NCBI RefSeq assembly: GCF_000316035.1
Contig: NZ_ANHX01000025.1
Span: 1-64,000, forward strand
Direction of reading: 5' to 3'
Source: Paenibacillus sp. PAMC 26794
GTDB lineage: Bacteria; Bacillota; Bacilli; Paenibacillales; Paenibacillaceae
DNA length: 64,000 bases
In this document: in pieces, positions 29,468 through 38,785 of the stretch
Layout: the number at the start of each line of letters is the position of its first letter
How positions within the stretch are numbered: the stretch's first letter is position 1
Made by a program: the position numbers and the translations under genes
Notes under the pieces: model-generated
What the model was told of the DNA's origin: nothing
Seen by the model: only the letters and a program-made list of their open reading frames with translations
Databases searched by the model: none

Positions 29468-30981
29468 TTCCCTTCACCTTCCAACAATCCGATTTCACGA
29501 ACAAGTGCTGCACGCAGCCCCTCTCTTGCATCCAGATTTTCGCCCCAGATCAGGGTGTCCGACAACACAGCCGCTACCCGGTCATCCAGTTGCTTCTGAT
29601 TCCTGTTAAGCGTGTCATAACTTTCCCAGTGTGCAGCCAAAGCAGCCAGGACATCCGGGTCATCCCGCAACAGAATGTCATCCCCATTCAGTCGTTGTGC
29701 CTTGTAACCTTCTGGCGTATTTACCGGACGATAGAGACACAATAATCCAGCAAACCCTTGAATTAAACGTTCTGGCCAACTTCCCTGATTTTGCTCGTAA
29801 GACAAAAGTGTAGGCAGCACACGAACCTTGAATTTTCCGATCGTATTCAAAGCAATATCTTGCAATTTGTGATCAATATACGGGTTAAGAAACCGTTCGA
29901 ACACTTCTTCTGCATACTGGTCCAGCTGATGATCGGGCATATTCAGAGCAGGGACGATCTCCTGATGCACAGCTTCCCTGATCCATGAGCCAAAATGTGG
30001 ATCTTCCATCGTTTCTCTCACATGCTGCTTGCCTTGCAGAATGCCGAGGGATGACATTAAGGTATGTGCCCCATTCAAAATACGAACCTTGCGTACCTGA
30101 AAAGGCTTCAGATCTTTCACCCAATGTACATTGAGACCGGCCTGTTTGAGAGGGAGTTTTTTGTCCAATGATTCATCACCCTGAATGGCCCAGAAATGAT
30201 ATGGCTCTGCTGTATTAATCAACTGGTCCTCATACCCCCAGCGATTCGTCAGGGAATCGGCTTCCTCCTGGGTCGGCGCACCTGTTACGATTCGATCTAC
30301 CAGATTGTTCAGGAAGTGATTATGGTTCTCGATCCATGAACGGAAGCCATCCGAATACCCATAATCCTCACTATGACGGAGGACACAACTGCGTAGCACA
30401 TCACCATTGCCTTCAAGCAGCTCGCAAGGCAGATGAATCAAACCTCTGGATGGATCACCATCAAATTTCAAATATCGCTGATGCAGGAAAACCGTTAATT
30501 TTCCCGGAAATGATTGAACGGGTTCACCCTCGATATAGTCCGCATACGTATATTTCAATCCTGATTCGGTTGTATTGGAAATAACGAACTCAAGTGAAGG
30601 CAGTTCCGCCAAGTTCAGAAAGGCATCCCATTCCTCATACGGATTGATACACTGTGAGAAAATGGAGATCAACTCTGTCCGCTCAACTGGCTTCCCTTGA
30701 GACAGACCTCGCGTAATCATCGTATATAATCCGTCCTGATCACGAATCTGCTCCAGCTTGGCTTTGCCTCCCGGTCGTGGTTGGGTAACAGCTACACTTC
30801 CATGAAATTTGCCTTGTCTGGCACTCTCATGAAGCATCCAGTCTGCAAATCCCCGCAGGAAATTACCTTCTCCAATCTGCAAAACCTTCACGGGACGCTC
30901 CATAATCTCCTTGCACTTGCGCTGACCATCGCTCCCCAGTAAATTCAGCTTCAACCTTGGCCGTTTCGTGCTTGCCGACAT
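29464..30981 (-). CDS. uxaB: Tagaturonate reductase (altronate oxidoreductase)
   Basis: 505 residues from ATG 30981, 6 bases after GAGGTGA; a GTG at 30987 lies inside the binding site and is less likely. Mannitol-dehydrogenase superfamily: N-terminal Rossmann part with VLQIGEGNFLRGFADWM, then NTTESGL, and the catalytic helix segment KVRILNGAHTLMSS (Lys/Asn/His). It reduces D-tagaturonate to D-altronate with NADH, the step before UxaA. First gene of the uxaBA operon; a cre-like site (31047-31060) is 66 bases upstream. Divergent from an AraC gene. Confidence 0.95.
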   Translation of the reverse strand: MSASTKRPRLKLNLLGSDGQRKCKEIMERPVKVLQIGEGNFLRGFADWMLHESARQGKFHGSVAVTQPRPGGKAKLEQIRDQDGLYTMITRGLSQGKPVERTELISIFSQCINPYEEWDAFLNLAELPSLEFVISNTTESGLKYTYADYIEGEPVQSFPGKLTVFLHQRYLKFDGDPSRGLIHLPCELLEGNGDVLRSCVLRHSEDYGYSDGFRSWIENHNHFLNNLVDRIVTGAPTQEEADSLTNRWGYEDQLINTAEPYHFWAIQGDESLDKKLPLKQAGLNVHWVKDLKPFQVRKVRILNGAHTLMSSLGILQGKQHVRETMEDPHFGSWIREAVHQEIVPALNMPDHQLDQYAEEVFERFLNPYIDHKLQDIALNTIGKFKVRVLPTLLSYEQNQGSWPERLIQGFAGLLCLYRPVNTPEGYKAQRLNGDDILLRDDPDVLAALAAHWESYDTLNRNQKQLDDRVAAVLSDTLIWGENLDAREGLRAALVREIGLLEGEGK

Positions 30982-31046
30982 GGACACTCACCTCATCGAT
31001 TATTTGTACTGTCGGAATGCAGCTCAAAGACTCTGCACCCTTTTAT

Positions 31047-31060
31047 TGTAAACGCTTTAA
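31047..31060 (-). promoter_or_regulatory. cre-like site in the uxaB/araC divergent promoter region
   Basis: TGTAAACGCTTTAA matches 13 of 14 positions of TGWAANCGNTNWCA. It lies between uxaB and the AraC gene and could repress uxaBA on preferred sugars. A LacI-family galacturonate regulator would bind a similar sequence. Confidence 0.6.
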
Positions 31061-31173
31061 ATTCATTGTATCATCAATAAAAGGAAATTAAATTGCTTAT
31101 ATTGCGGTAAATATACTCTCTCATGACCAGGTATAACATCTCGTTGAAGACGATCGTCTGGAAAGGAGTTTTT

Positions 31174-32049
31174 ATGGAACGTTCACCTGTTCGTACGACT
31201 ATTCAAGCAGAATCCGGTATTCCGTTCCGCCTGGTGTACAGCGACACCAAATCCCCTCAGAACGAGTTGCCAGATCACCTTCACGACTGGCATGAAATTA
31301 TCTATGTATATCGTGGACAGGGAAGCATCTTTATTGATACGGGACTTGAGAATATGCAGGAAGGTGATCTGTTCATCATTCCAGGCAGCACGGTTCACCG
31401 AGCCTTGCCCGATGCAGGCAATCCTGTCACATCTTCCGCGTTGTTCTTCAGCCCGGGATTGCTGGCATCCACCGCCGGAGGCACTGCTTCTTCTTTGCTT
31501 AGCCTGTTTGAACGTTGTCGTAAACAACGCGTGTATAAGAGACATCTGAACACAGAGGAGCAATCACAGGTAGCCGCCCTTATTGATGATATCCAGGCCG
31601 AATTTCAGCTCGGTCATCATCTAAGCGCACATGCGGCCCTGTTAAGGCTGCAACTGTTGCTCATTTTTCTGGAACGTCTGGAAGCTGCAGGACCTGCGAA
31701 TCCGGGTAAATCCGCTCCGGGTCCCTCCTGGCTCTCTTCTACGATCTCTCATATTGACGATAACCTTCGGAGTGGCCTTTCCCTCCCTGAACTGGCGCAG
31801 TACGCCTCTGTATCCCCTGCCCATTTCAGTCGTGCCTTCAAACGATACACGGGAATGACTCTAACGGATTACGCATTAGCGCGGAGGGTCATTATGGCGA
31901 AAGAGCATCTGGTCCAAAGTGATGAGACGATGGCAGCCGTGGCCGATGCTTGCGGGTTCGACAGCCTGCCCCACTTTTACCGTCAATTCAAAAAGTTAAC
32001 TGGCACAACTCCCGCAGCTTATCGCAGAACCATGAACAGTTCACGTTAA
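31174..32049 (+). CDS. AraC-family transcriptional regulator
   Basis: 291 residues from ATG 31174, 5 bases after AAAGGAG; the upstream part of the frame to 31123 is not coding. N-terminal cupin domain (about 10-90; HLHDWHEIIYVYRGQGSIFIDTG) and C-terminal double helix-turn-helix (about 190-290; YASVSPAHFSRAFKRYTG and CGFDSLPHFYRQFKKLTG). Divergent from uxaBA, so it is the likely specific regulator of galacturonate catabolism, though this is inferred from position only. Confidence 0.9.
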   Translation: MERSPVRTTIQAESGIPFRLVYSDTKSPQNELPDHLHDWHEIIYVYRGQGSIFIDTGLENMQEGDLFIIPGSTVHRALPDAGNPVTSSALFFSPGLLASTAGGTASSLLSLFERCRKQRVYKRHLNTEEQSQVAALIDDIQAEFQLGHHLSAHAALLRLQLLLIFLERLEAAGPANPGKSAPGPSWLSSTISHIDDNLRSGLSLPELAQYASVSPAHFSRAFKRYTGMTLTDYALARRVIMAKEHLVQSDETMAAVADACGFDSLPHFYRQFKKLTGTTPAAYRRTMNSSR

Positions 32050-32171
32050 AATAAGAAGCAGCCTGGAACATAGGTCCACGGCTCTAATCATATATATCCA
32101 CATATTCTTTCATATGGAAGATGTGGTATGATAATCTCGGTCTGTATTACATCATAAATGGAGTTGAACCT

Positions 32172-32849
32172 GTGCTTATTAAATTTCTTATCTTTGGTCT
32201 TCTATGGCGGATTGTAGGTAATCCGTTCATTGCCATCCTCATTTTACTCGTTATACTGTATTTCCTGGATCGTCGTTACGTTGGGGTGTTCCCAAGCTTC
32301 ACGAAACCTCTCAAGCGTATGCGTAACATCTCCCGGCTTCGGCAACAGCTTGCCATGAGTCCCAATGAAGTTTCTTCCAAGCTGGAACTGGCTCGCCTGT
32401 TAATTGAGCGCAAGCGTTACAGTGAGGCACATGCGTTATTGCTTGAACTGGAGCGCCCATACGAACAATCGGCTGAGTACTGGGAGGCATTAGGGACGAC
32501 TGAGCTTCATTTGGGCAACATCGAAAAAGGCGAACGTCATATTTTGCAAGCCCTCGAGATCAACCCCAGAGTCAAGTACGGACGCCCGTACCTAACCCTT
32601 GCTGGAGCCTTCAAAGATACGCATGAGGACAAAGCGCTGGATTATGTGCATCAGTTTCAGGAGATTCATTCCTCTTCCAGTGAAGCTTATTATCTGCTCG
32701 GCTCAGTTCATCGTTCCCTCGGACGCAATGCAGACGCGAAGCAGGCTTACGAGCAATCGTTGAACGTTTATCGTTCGTTGCCCAAATACAAAAAACGTCA
32801 GGAGCGCCGCTGGGCTGTCCGCAGTTGGTTCCGCAAACGTGGATTGTAA
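32172..32849 (+). CDS. Membrane-anchored TPR-repeat protein
   Basis: 225 residues from GTG 32172, 8 bases after GGAG. An N-terminal hydrophobic part (about residues 1-32, perhaps two short segments) anchors it; then come about four tetratricopeptide-type helical repeats (about 55-205; AEYWEALGTTELHLGNIEKG, AYYLLGSVHRSLGRNADAKQ). The C terminus is very basic (KKRQERRWAVRSWFRKRG). TPR proteins mediate protein contacts; the partner is unknown. Stand-alone gene followed by a terminator. Conserved among Paenibacillus in my recollection but without a named function. Confidence 0.8.
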   Translation: MLIKFLIFGLLWRIVGNPFIAILILLVILYFLDRRYVGVFPSFTKPLKRMRNISRLRQQLAMSPNEVSSKLELARLLIERKRYSEAHALLLELERPYEQSAEYWEALGTTELHLGNIEKGERHILQALEINPRVKYGRPYLTLAGAFKDTHEDKALDYVHQFQEIHSSSSEAYYLLGSVHRSLGRNADAKQAYEQSLNVYRSLPKYKKRQERRWAVRSWFRKRGL

Positions 32850-32897
32850 TGTCATCCGCTATACGCTGTAATCTTCATATATCACTTTTCTACCAAT

Positions 32898-32948
32898 AAA
32901 AGTGCACTGATCTCTGCCCTCGTATGAGCAGAAACAGTGCACTTTTTT
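32898..32948. terminator. Bidirectional terminator
   Basis: AAAAGTGCACTG with CAGTGCACTTTTTT, enclosing a small inner hairpin (CTGC/GCAG). It serves the TPR gene on + and the phosphotransferase gene on -. Confidence 0.88.
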
Positions 32949-32961
32949 CTTAACAACAATA

Positions 32962-34026
32962 TTAATACACCAACATCTCACTCAGTCGTTCTTCATGATG
33001 ATGCATCCAGTCAATCCGCTGTTTCAGCTTCACAATCTGCTCCACAGCCACTTCCGGCTCATCTGTACCCTCGAACATCCGACTGATGAAATGCATGACC
33101 ACATCCAGACTGCGCAGCAAAATCAATCGAGGTATAGCCAGCAACTCTTCCGGTTCCAATCTGACCTGTTCCCGAAATCCTTTGATCAGTCCCTCCTGTG
33201 CTTGCCACATCCAATCTTCACTCTTGTCCATGGTAAGGAGGTCAGACATCGGAACAGCCAGCTCCATTACCCGCAAATCCCATGTCGCAAATTCAAAATC
33301 CAAAATGGCACAGATTTCACCATCCTGCTGATCTGCCAATACATTCGAAGCATTCACGTCCCCATGAACCAATTGATGCGGCAACTGTTCCATTCCCCGC
33401 AGGGCTTCAAACAGATCTGGCAGCGCATCTCTCAGTTGCTTCAACTCATTCGCACATGCGGCCAATTGCTCCGGCGGCGATGTGCATAGCTGTAATAATC
33501 GTTCTGGTGAACAGAGCGGATACGCATCCTGAATTCGATAGTATGGTGGATACACAGGTTCAAGTGTTATATCCAACGTAGCCATAACAGAAGACAGGGC
33601 CCCCGCCGTTTTACCGAGCTCTATCAATTGATCTGGTGTATGCCAGATGGGATTGACGCCTTCCCTATAATGAAACAGAGTCACGATTTTGGTATGACCT
33701 GTCAGGGTATCTTTTACAGGAAGGAACGTACCTCTCTCACCAGATAACCGCCTTACAAGTGAAGGGGTATCAAGCTTAAAGTTCGAACGTTCGAGGGCTT
33801 CCAGCACCTCGTGTTCAAAGGTAATTTTCATCGGATCATTATGTGTTTCATATTGTCTCATGACGTAATTAGTCCCGTCTACATGGAGCATGTAAGTAGA
33901 ATTATTCATTCCACCCTTTCCACGCTCGCCTTTCCAATCCGATGTGAAACCATATAAGGCCAACACTTCGGATATACGCTGCTGCTCTGAAGGATGGAGG
34001 GAACCGGAATCGATGTTTTGCACCAA
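32962..34026 (-). CDS. Aminoglycoside-phosphotransferase-fold kinase
   Basis: 354 residues. Kinase-like fold with Brenner motif HGDVNASNVL (catalytic Asp) and metal-binding ILDFEFATWD. An N-terminal Gly-rich segment GERGKGGMNNSTYML stands in place of the P loop. The family includes homoserine kinase II, choline kinases and antibiotic kinases; the substrate is not readable. Start is TTG 34026 or GTG 34023, both close to AAAGGGG. It is probably transcribed with, or downstream of, the SGNH gene at 34116-34742. Resistance function is not implied by context. Confidence 0.85.
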   Translation of the reverse strand: MVQNIDSGSLHPSEQQRISEVLALYGFTSDWKGERGKGGMNNSTYMLHVDGTNYVMRQYETHNDPMKITFEHEVLEALERSNFKLDTPSLVRRLSGERGTFLPVKDTLTGHTKIVTLFHYREGVNPIWHTPDQLIELGKTAGALSSVMATLDITLEPVYPPYYRIQDAYPLCSPERLLQLCTSPPEQLAACANELKQLRDALPDLFEALRGMEQLPHQLVHGDVNASNVLADQQDGEICAILDFEFATWDLRVMELAVPMSDLLTMDKSEDWMWQAQEGLIKGFREQVRLEPEELLAIPRLILLRSLDVVMHFISRMFEGTDEPEVAVEQIVKLKQRIDWMHHHEERLSEMLVY

Positions 34027-34115
34027 AAATTAACCCCTTTATCTCACAAAATGGAACTGTCTTTTATTTATCTTAAAGGAAGTCCATCGCTTGGTCTAGC
34101 TCTGTTCCAAAGTGA

Positions 34116-34742
34116 TCAAGAGAATGGATAATATCCCGTCCGATTAAGCTGCTCCGCAATGACACGATACCCTCTTGCATTGGGATGCACTCTGTCCCAG
34201 AACAACAGTTCACGTTCACGACCTTCAAACCTGTCATACACCTGAGCACACGCATAGTTGCCTGATCCCGCTCCATTCAGAAACGAATTATATTGGCGCA
34301 CCCAGTACGCAGCTTCCGTCGCTTGTGGATACGGGTTGTACAATCCGATGGATCGGACCATATACTCATGGTTGCCCTTTAACTGCCGAATGTGCCGCAT
34401 GATCTGAGATACATTACTGCGGGTTTCTCCGAGCACCTGTGTCATTTTGCTGGCATTTGGAATGCCATTACTTGCTTTAAACGTACGAATCAGATCATTC
34501 CCGCCAATGGATATGGTAATGATATCCGCTTCACGGAGCGATTGCCGCACTCGGGGATGCGAAGAGATCATCTGCAACATTTCCCCCGACGTCAATCCAT
34601 TCACGCCCATATTTTCCATGGATACAAACGTACGAACATTCATTTCTGCCATTCGCCGATATAAAGGAACAAAGCCGGTGCCCAGCAACGCTCCTGTACC
34701 TACCGTTAATGAATCTCCTATAGCCACATATCGATATACCAT
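34116..34742 (-). CDS. SGNH/GDSL lipase-esterase, LipC-like
   Basis: 208 residues from ATG 34742, 7 bases after AGAGGGG. Block I AIGDSLTVGTG with Ser11, block II with GVNGLTSG, block III SIGGNDL, and block V DRVHPNARGY with catalytic Asp/His. No signal peptide. Closest named relative I recall is B. subtilis LipC (YcsK), a spore-coat lipase needed in germination; that assignment is by family resemblance only. Different subfamily from the sugar esterase at 21112-21777. Confidence 0.85.
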   Translation of the reverse strand: MVYRYVAIGDSLTVGTGALLGTGFVPLYRRMAEMNVRTFVSMENMGVNGLTSGEMLQMISSHPRVRQSLREADIITISIGGNDLIRTFKASNGIPNASKMTQVLGETRSNVSQIMRHIRQLKGNHEYMVRSIGLYNPYPQATEAAYWVRQYNSFLNGAGSGNYACAQVYDRFEGRERELLFWDRVHPNARGYRVIAEQLNRTGYYPFS

Positions 34743-34887
34743 CCCGTCGCCCCTCTCTGCTGTGATTTCTCTGAACAATAATGAACTGCTCTATATCTTA
34801 TGATGAGTGGCAAGACAAGGCGCGGGATGGTGTCCTTAGGCATGCACCTTTCTTTTTGCATAAAACTATATTTCTTCTGTAGAGGTG

Positions 34888-34925
34888 AAAAAAGAAAAAA
34901 GCCCTGCCGCATAACGTGACAGAGC
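34888..34925 (-). terminator. Terminator of the MarR-MMPL operon
   Basis: On the minus strand an 8-bp stem GCTCTGTC/GGCAGGGC with G-U pairs, loop of 9, followed by TTTTTTC; 18 bases after the MMPL stop. Confidence 0.8.
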
Positions 34926-34943
34926 CTGATTCATTGCAATGCA

Positions 34944-37900
34944 TTACATGCCTATGGTCCGATCCGAATCAACGGAATCTGATTGTTCCTTGTTAGGGAA
35001 TGGCCACCAGTTGGCCCGGCCAAACATCTTCACCATCACTGGGACGAAGAATGGCAGGAACAGCAGAGAGTACAAGATCAGTCCGCTAAGGACTACTGTG
35101 GCAATCTGCATCATCGAGAGAACACCGGATGGATACATCGCAGCAAATGTACCGCTCAGAATGACCGCGGCAGATAGAATAACGGTTCCCATGTTCTTCA
35201 TCGCGTATAACATCGCATCCTGTACCTTCATGCCTTTGTTCTCATTGAAACGGTCCATCAGGAAGATGCTATAATCCACACCTAATGCAATCAGCATGAC
35301 AAATCCGAAGAACGGAGTAACCCAGCTGATGCCTGCGAATCCGAGGATATTAACAAAGATCACTTCTGTTAACGCCATCGATGTGAAATAAGCCAGTAAT
35401 AAGGAAACGATCAGATACAGCGGCATAATGACCGAGCGAAGCAGCACGACCAGAATAATAAATGTACCCGCCAGCATCAACATTACAGTACGTGTATAGT
35501 CGTTATTCGAGATCTCCTGCAAATCTGCAAACGTACTCGTAACGCCACCTATGGCGATGTCTGCTTTTTCAAGCGTACTGCCTTGTACTGCGCGATGTAC
35601 TGCCGCCTCAATGTCAGGAACACGATCAATGGCTTCTGTTCCGTATGGATTTTCGGCGAAAATAACATCAATCGTCATCGTTTTCCGATCTTCGGACAGA
35701 TACGTATCAAATACCTGTGTGAAGTCTTTGCTGTTCAGTGCTTCATCAGGAACGTACCAACCTGCCAGATCGGAATCTGGTGAATTTTGCAATTGCGTCA
35801 GGTAGTCCTGCGCTGAATCCAGTCCCCCGGATACCTGTTTAATACCATCGACACTCTGGTTCAGTCCATCTGTCAGTTGTGTCAGCTGACCACTCAGATC
35901 CGAGAAGCCTTGCTGAATTTTCTTCTGACCACCCTGAAGCTGGCCAAGTCCATCCTGAATGGAAGGAATTTCACTAATCACTTTACCCTGACCATCCGCA
36001 GCCTGTTTGAGACCGGATTGCAACTGACCGATTCCCGTTACAATCTGGCCCAGGCCATCGGCAAGCGCCTTTTGTCCGGCTGCTGCGGAGGCAAACCCTT
36101 CATTGGCCTGATTAATTCCAGCAGCGGCTTCTCCCAGCTTAGTCTTAATCTGACCCAAACCTTGAGCAAGCTGCGCTGTACCAGAACCTGTTTCACCAAT
36201 CGTACCTTTGATACGCTGGTAGTCAGCATCTTGCTGCAATTCAGGATAACGCTCTTCGAGTGCTGTGAAGGATTTAGAAAGACTGGTTAAAGCCGTTGAA
36301 ACCCCGTTCAGCTGTTGCTCAAGTTCGCGGGTTCCATCCCCCAATGCAGCGACTCCTGCTCCCGCCTGACGATAGGCTTCAAGTAACTGATTGTTCGCTT
36401 GCGCAAGTTGATCTGCACTCTTTTTGGCTTGCTGAAGTCCGGCTTTCAGATCTCCCGCACCTGCAGAACCATCTCGAATCCCTTTTTCAATCTGCCCAAG
36501 TCCCTCGCTGAGTTGCGTGATACCCGATTGCAACTGGGAGGTTCCTTTGGTAAGTTCACCTGCTCCATCAGCAGCTTCTTTTAATTGTGGTTCATTTTTA
36601 CTTAGCTGACTGCTGGCTTCACTCAGGCCATCACGGATTTTGTCCAGACCCGTCTTGCCTTCACCCAGTCCATCCGATAATGTTCCGACTTGCTGTGTAA
36701 CTTCAAAATCTTTAATCTCATCACCGGTAGGTCGTGTCATACTGCGGACACCAGAGACTCCGGCTACTTTCTCTACTTCCCGGCTAATTTTCTCGGCAAC
36801 GGCCATATACTTCGCATTATCCATCGCTTCATCATTCTGGATGACGATCTGACCCGGCAGGGATTCACCCGGACCAAAGCTGTCAGAGATAATGTTAAAT
36901 GCTTTTACGGAATCATATTTCTCGCCAATCTCATCGAGACTGTTGAACGACAGTTTGCCATCGTAGGTTGCCAGAAGAGGTACACAGACAGCTGCAACGA
37001 TGAGCAGCGCAGCCCATGGACGTTTTAGTGAAAAGCGACCAGCTGCACCATAGATCTTGCTCTCCGCATGTTCAAGTGAACCCTTCGACGGCCAGAAGAG
37101 TTTCTTGCCCAGTACCGCCATGAAGAATGGCACGATGGTAAACAGAGCGAGCATCATCACAGCGATACCTACAGCTACGGCAACCGCAGAGCGGTACAAC
37201 ATAAACTGGGCAAAGCCGATCGCAATGAATCCAACCAGCACGGCAAGTGCTGAGAAGAGTACCGTTTTACCAGCAGTACGATAGGTAGCAATGATGGCAT
37301 CCCACGTATTCTCATGATGAGCCAGTTCTTCCTTGAACCGACTGATCAGCAGGATGCAGTAATCCGTACCAATCCCGAACATGACGGCAACCATAAAGAT
37401 CTGTGTAAACGTGGATATGGGGAAGTCGACCCCGTCCACCAGGAATGCAACAATCTGTTGCGATACAATGTAACTGATCCCCACCGTTAGCAGCGGTACA
37501 AACGGAGCTACAAACGAACGGAAGACCAGGAACAGAATGAGTAAAATAAAGACAACTGTAATGTATTCCGATTTCTTAAGCCCCTCTTGTGAACTTTCAA
37601 TGGTGTCTTCATCAATCAGACCTTTACCGGTTATGTAGTGCTCCACATTGACGGACTTCAATGCTTCGTTCAGGTCTTCCCGCATTTCCTTGACCGTACG
37701 ATCTCCCTGATCAATGGATAGCGATGTTAGAATCGTTTTGCCGTCAGCTGAGATCATCTTCTCGGACAGTTCAGGCTGAGAGAAAGGTTCCAGAATGGAC
37801 AGAATGCCCAGCTTCTCCTTGTCGGCCTCCAATTGCTTAACAGCCTTCTCTGCCTCTTGTTTCCCCGTGGTGCCCAGCCCATCGGGATTATAGAATACAA

Positions 37901-38111
37901 GGGCGATCTGGCTGCCTTGCTGTTCTCCTTTTTGTGCTGCAGCTTCATTCAGAATCGCAGCTGCCTGTGTGGAAGAATAGCCTTCCGGAACCGAAAACTG
38001 TCCCTTTTCTCGAATCAGTTCACTCATGTTAGGGGCGGTAAACATCAACACGGCAGCAACAACAACCCATAGCCCCATTAACCACCATCTTGCTTTTAGT
38101 ATCGTTCTCAT
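34944..38111 (-). CDS. MMPL/RND-family membrane transporter with long extracytoplasmic heptad region
   Basis: 1055 residues. Two MMPL halves, each a membrane segment, an external domain and a five-helix bundle; the first bundle is at about 160-375 (FGIGTDYCILLISRFKEEL) and the second at about 845-1040 (ALGVDYSIFLMDRFNENKG). The second external loop is greatly extended (about 480-760) by Gly/Leu/Gln-rich heptads such as SQLQSGITQLSEGLGQIEKG, like YhgE/Pip-type proteins. It probably exports lipids or hydrophobic compounds using the proton gradient. Overlaps the upstream MarR gene by 4 bases, which suggests MarR-controlled efflux. Similar to B. subtilis YdgH/YdfJ. Confidence 0.92.
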   Translation of the reverse strand: MRTILKARWWLMGLWVVVAAVLMFTAPNMSELIREKGQFSVPEGYSSTQAAAILNEAAAQKGEQQGSQIALVFYNPDGLGTTGKQEAEKAVKQLEADKEKLGILSILEPFSQPELSEKMISADGKTILTSLSIDQGDRTVKEMREDLNEALKSVNVEHYITGKGLIDEDTIESSQEGLKKSEYITVVFILLILFLVFRSFVAPFVPLLTVGISYIVSQQIVAFLVDGVDFPISTFTQIFMVAVMFGIGTDYCILLISRFKEELAHHENTWDAIIATYRTAGKTVLFSALAVLVGFIAIGFAQFMLYRSAVAVAVGIAVMMLALFTIVPFFMAVLGKKLFWPSKGSLEHAESKIYGAAGRFSLKRPWAALLIVAAVCVPLLATYDGKLSFNSLDEIGEKYDSVKAFNIISDSFGPGESLPGQIVIQNDEAMDNAKYMAVAEKISREVEKVAGVSGVRSMTRPTGDEIKDFEVTQQVGTLSDGLGEGKTGLDKIRDGLSEASSQLSKNEPQLKEAADGAGELTKGTSQLQSGITQLSEGLGQIEKGIRDGSAGAGDLKAGLQQAKKSADQLAQANNQLLEAYRQAGAGVAALGDGTRELEQQLNGVSTALTSLSKSFTALEERYPELQQDADYQRIKGTIGETGSGTAQLAQGLGQIKTKLGEAAAGINQANEGFASAAAGQKALADGLGQIVTGIGQLQSGLKQAADGQGKVISEIPSIQDGLGQLQGGQKKIQQGFSDLSGQLTQLTDGLNQSVDGIKQVSGGLDSAQDYLTQLQNSPDSDLAGWYVPDEALNSKDFTQVFDTYLSEDRKTMTIDVIFAENPYGTEAIDRVPDIEAAVHRAVQGSTLEKADIAIGGVTSTFADLQEISNNDYTRTVMLMLAGTFIILVVLLRSVIMPLYLIVSLLLAYFTSMALTEVIFVNILGFAGISWVTPFFGFVMLIALGVDYSIFLMDRFNENKGMKVQDAMLYAMKNMGTVILSAAVILSGTFAAMYPSGVLSMMQIATVVLSGLILYSLLFLPFFVPVMVKMFGRANWWPFPNKEQSDSVDSDRTIGM

Positions 38112-38566
38112 TCGTTCTCCCGTCCTCCTTCATGCGTTAGCAAAGCTGCAAGCTTCTCAAAAGATTCAATGAAAATCCGAACCTCTTCCGGTTTAAAATG
38201 AACCAGATACGGCTCCAGAATCTGCTGTATTTCCTGTTCTGTTTCCCTGTATACCTGTCGTCCGGTATCCGTCAGTGTCAGATATACAACGCGGCGGTCA
38301 CGTTCATCTCCAGCACGATGGACCAGATCGCGATCCACCAGCTTGTTGACCAAAGCGGTAATGCTGCTCTTGCCTATGCACAGAAGCTCTGCCAGATCAG
38401 AGGGTGTGCAGGAAGGTTTCTCTTCAATCAGACGAAGTGCGCAGAACTGATCGGTCGTTATGGTCTGCCCCACTTGTTCGCGTATCCGCGTATCAAACCG
38501 CTTATTGACCAGAAAAGAAGCATCTAAATAGCGATTCACCAAACTTTTTGCATCCGGTGTATTCAT
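38108..38566 (-). CDS. MarR-family repressor of the MMPL transporter
   Basis: 152 residues. Winged helix-turn-helix (about 45-110) with CTPSDLAELLCIGKSSITALVNKL as recognition region and the wing motif DERDRRVVYLTLTDTGR. ATG 38566 follows AAAGGAG. The 3' end overlaps the transporter start by 4 bases (ATGA). A perfect dyad (38593-38613) in its promoter is the likely operator, so it probably represses its own operon until a toxic ligand binds. Confidence 0.9.
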   Translation of the reverse strand: MNTPDAKSLVNRYLDASFLVNKRFDTRIREQVGQTITTDQFCALRLIEEKPSCTPSDLAELLCIGKSSITALVNKLVDRDLVHRAGDERDRRVVYLTLTDTGRQVYRETEQEIQQILEPYLVHFKPEEVRIFIESFEKLAALLTHEGGRENE

Positions 38567-38592
38567 TCTTCATTCTCCTTTCCCGAATATAT

Positions 38593-38613
38593 ATAGTTCA
38601 CTTAACGAACTAT
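38593..38613. promoter_or_regulatory. Probable MarR operator
   Basis: Arms ATAGTTC (38593-38599) and GAACTAT (38607-38613), 7-base spacer ACTTAAC, perfect symmetry, 27 bases before the marR start and overlapping a TATATAT box on the minus strand. Confidence 0.65.
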
Positions 38614-38689
38614 TCTTCTGTGAAACTATTCTATAATGAAACAATCTCACAAAGCAATACTTTTTTCCTGCTTTTTTGATGAAAACGAC

Positions 38690-38738
38690 TAAAAAACAGG
38701 ACGTCCGACTCAGCTCATTGCCAAATCCAACATCCTGT
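38690..38738 (-). terminator. Terminator of the GNAT gene at 38786
   Basis: ACAGGACGT (38696-38704) with ACATCCTGT (38730-38738), followed on the minus strand by TTTTTTA. Confidence 0.8.
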
Positions 38739-38785
38739 AATGATTATAATCCATATATTTCTTAAAGTAATAAAATGCCTCTGTG

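Noticed and set aside
32962..34026. Aminoglycoside resistance gene
   Set aside because: Only the general phosphotransferase fold is visible; there is no mobile or resistance context, so a resistance call is not supported. The same applies to the kinase at 57945-58955.
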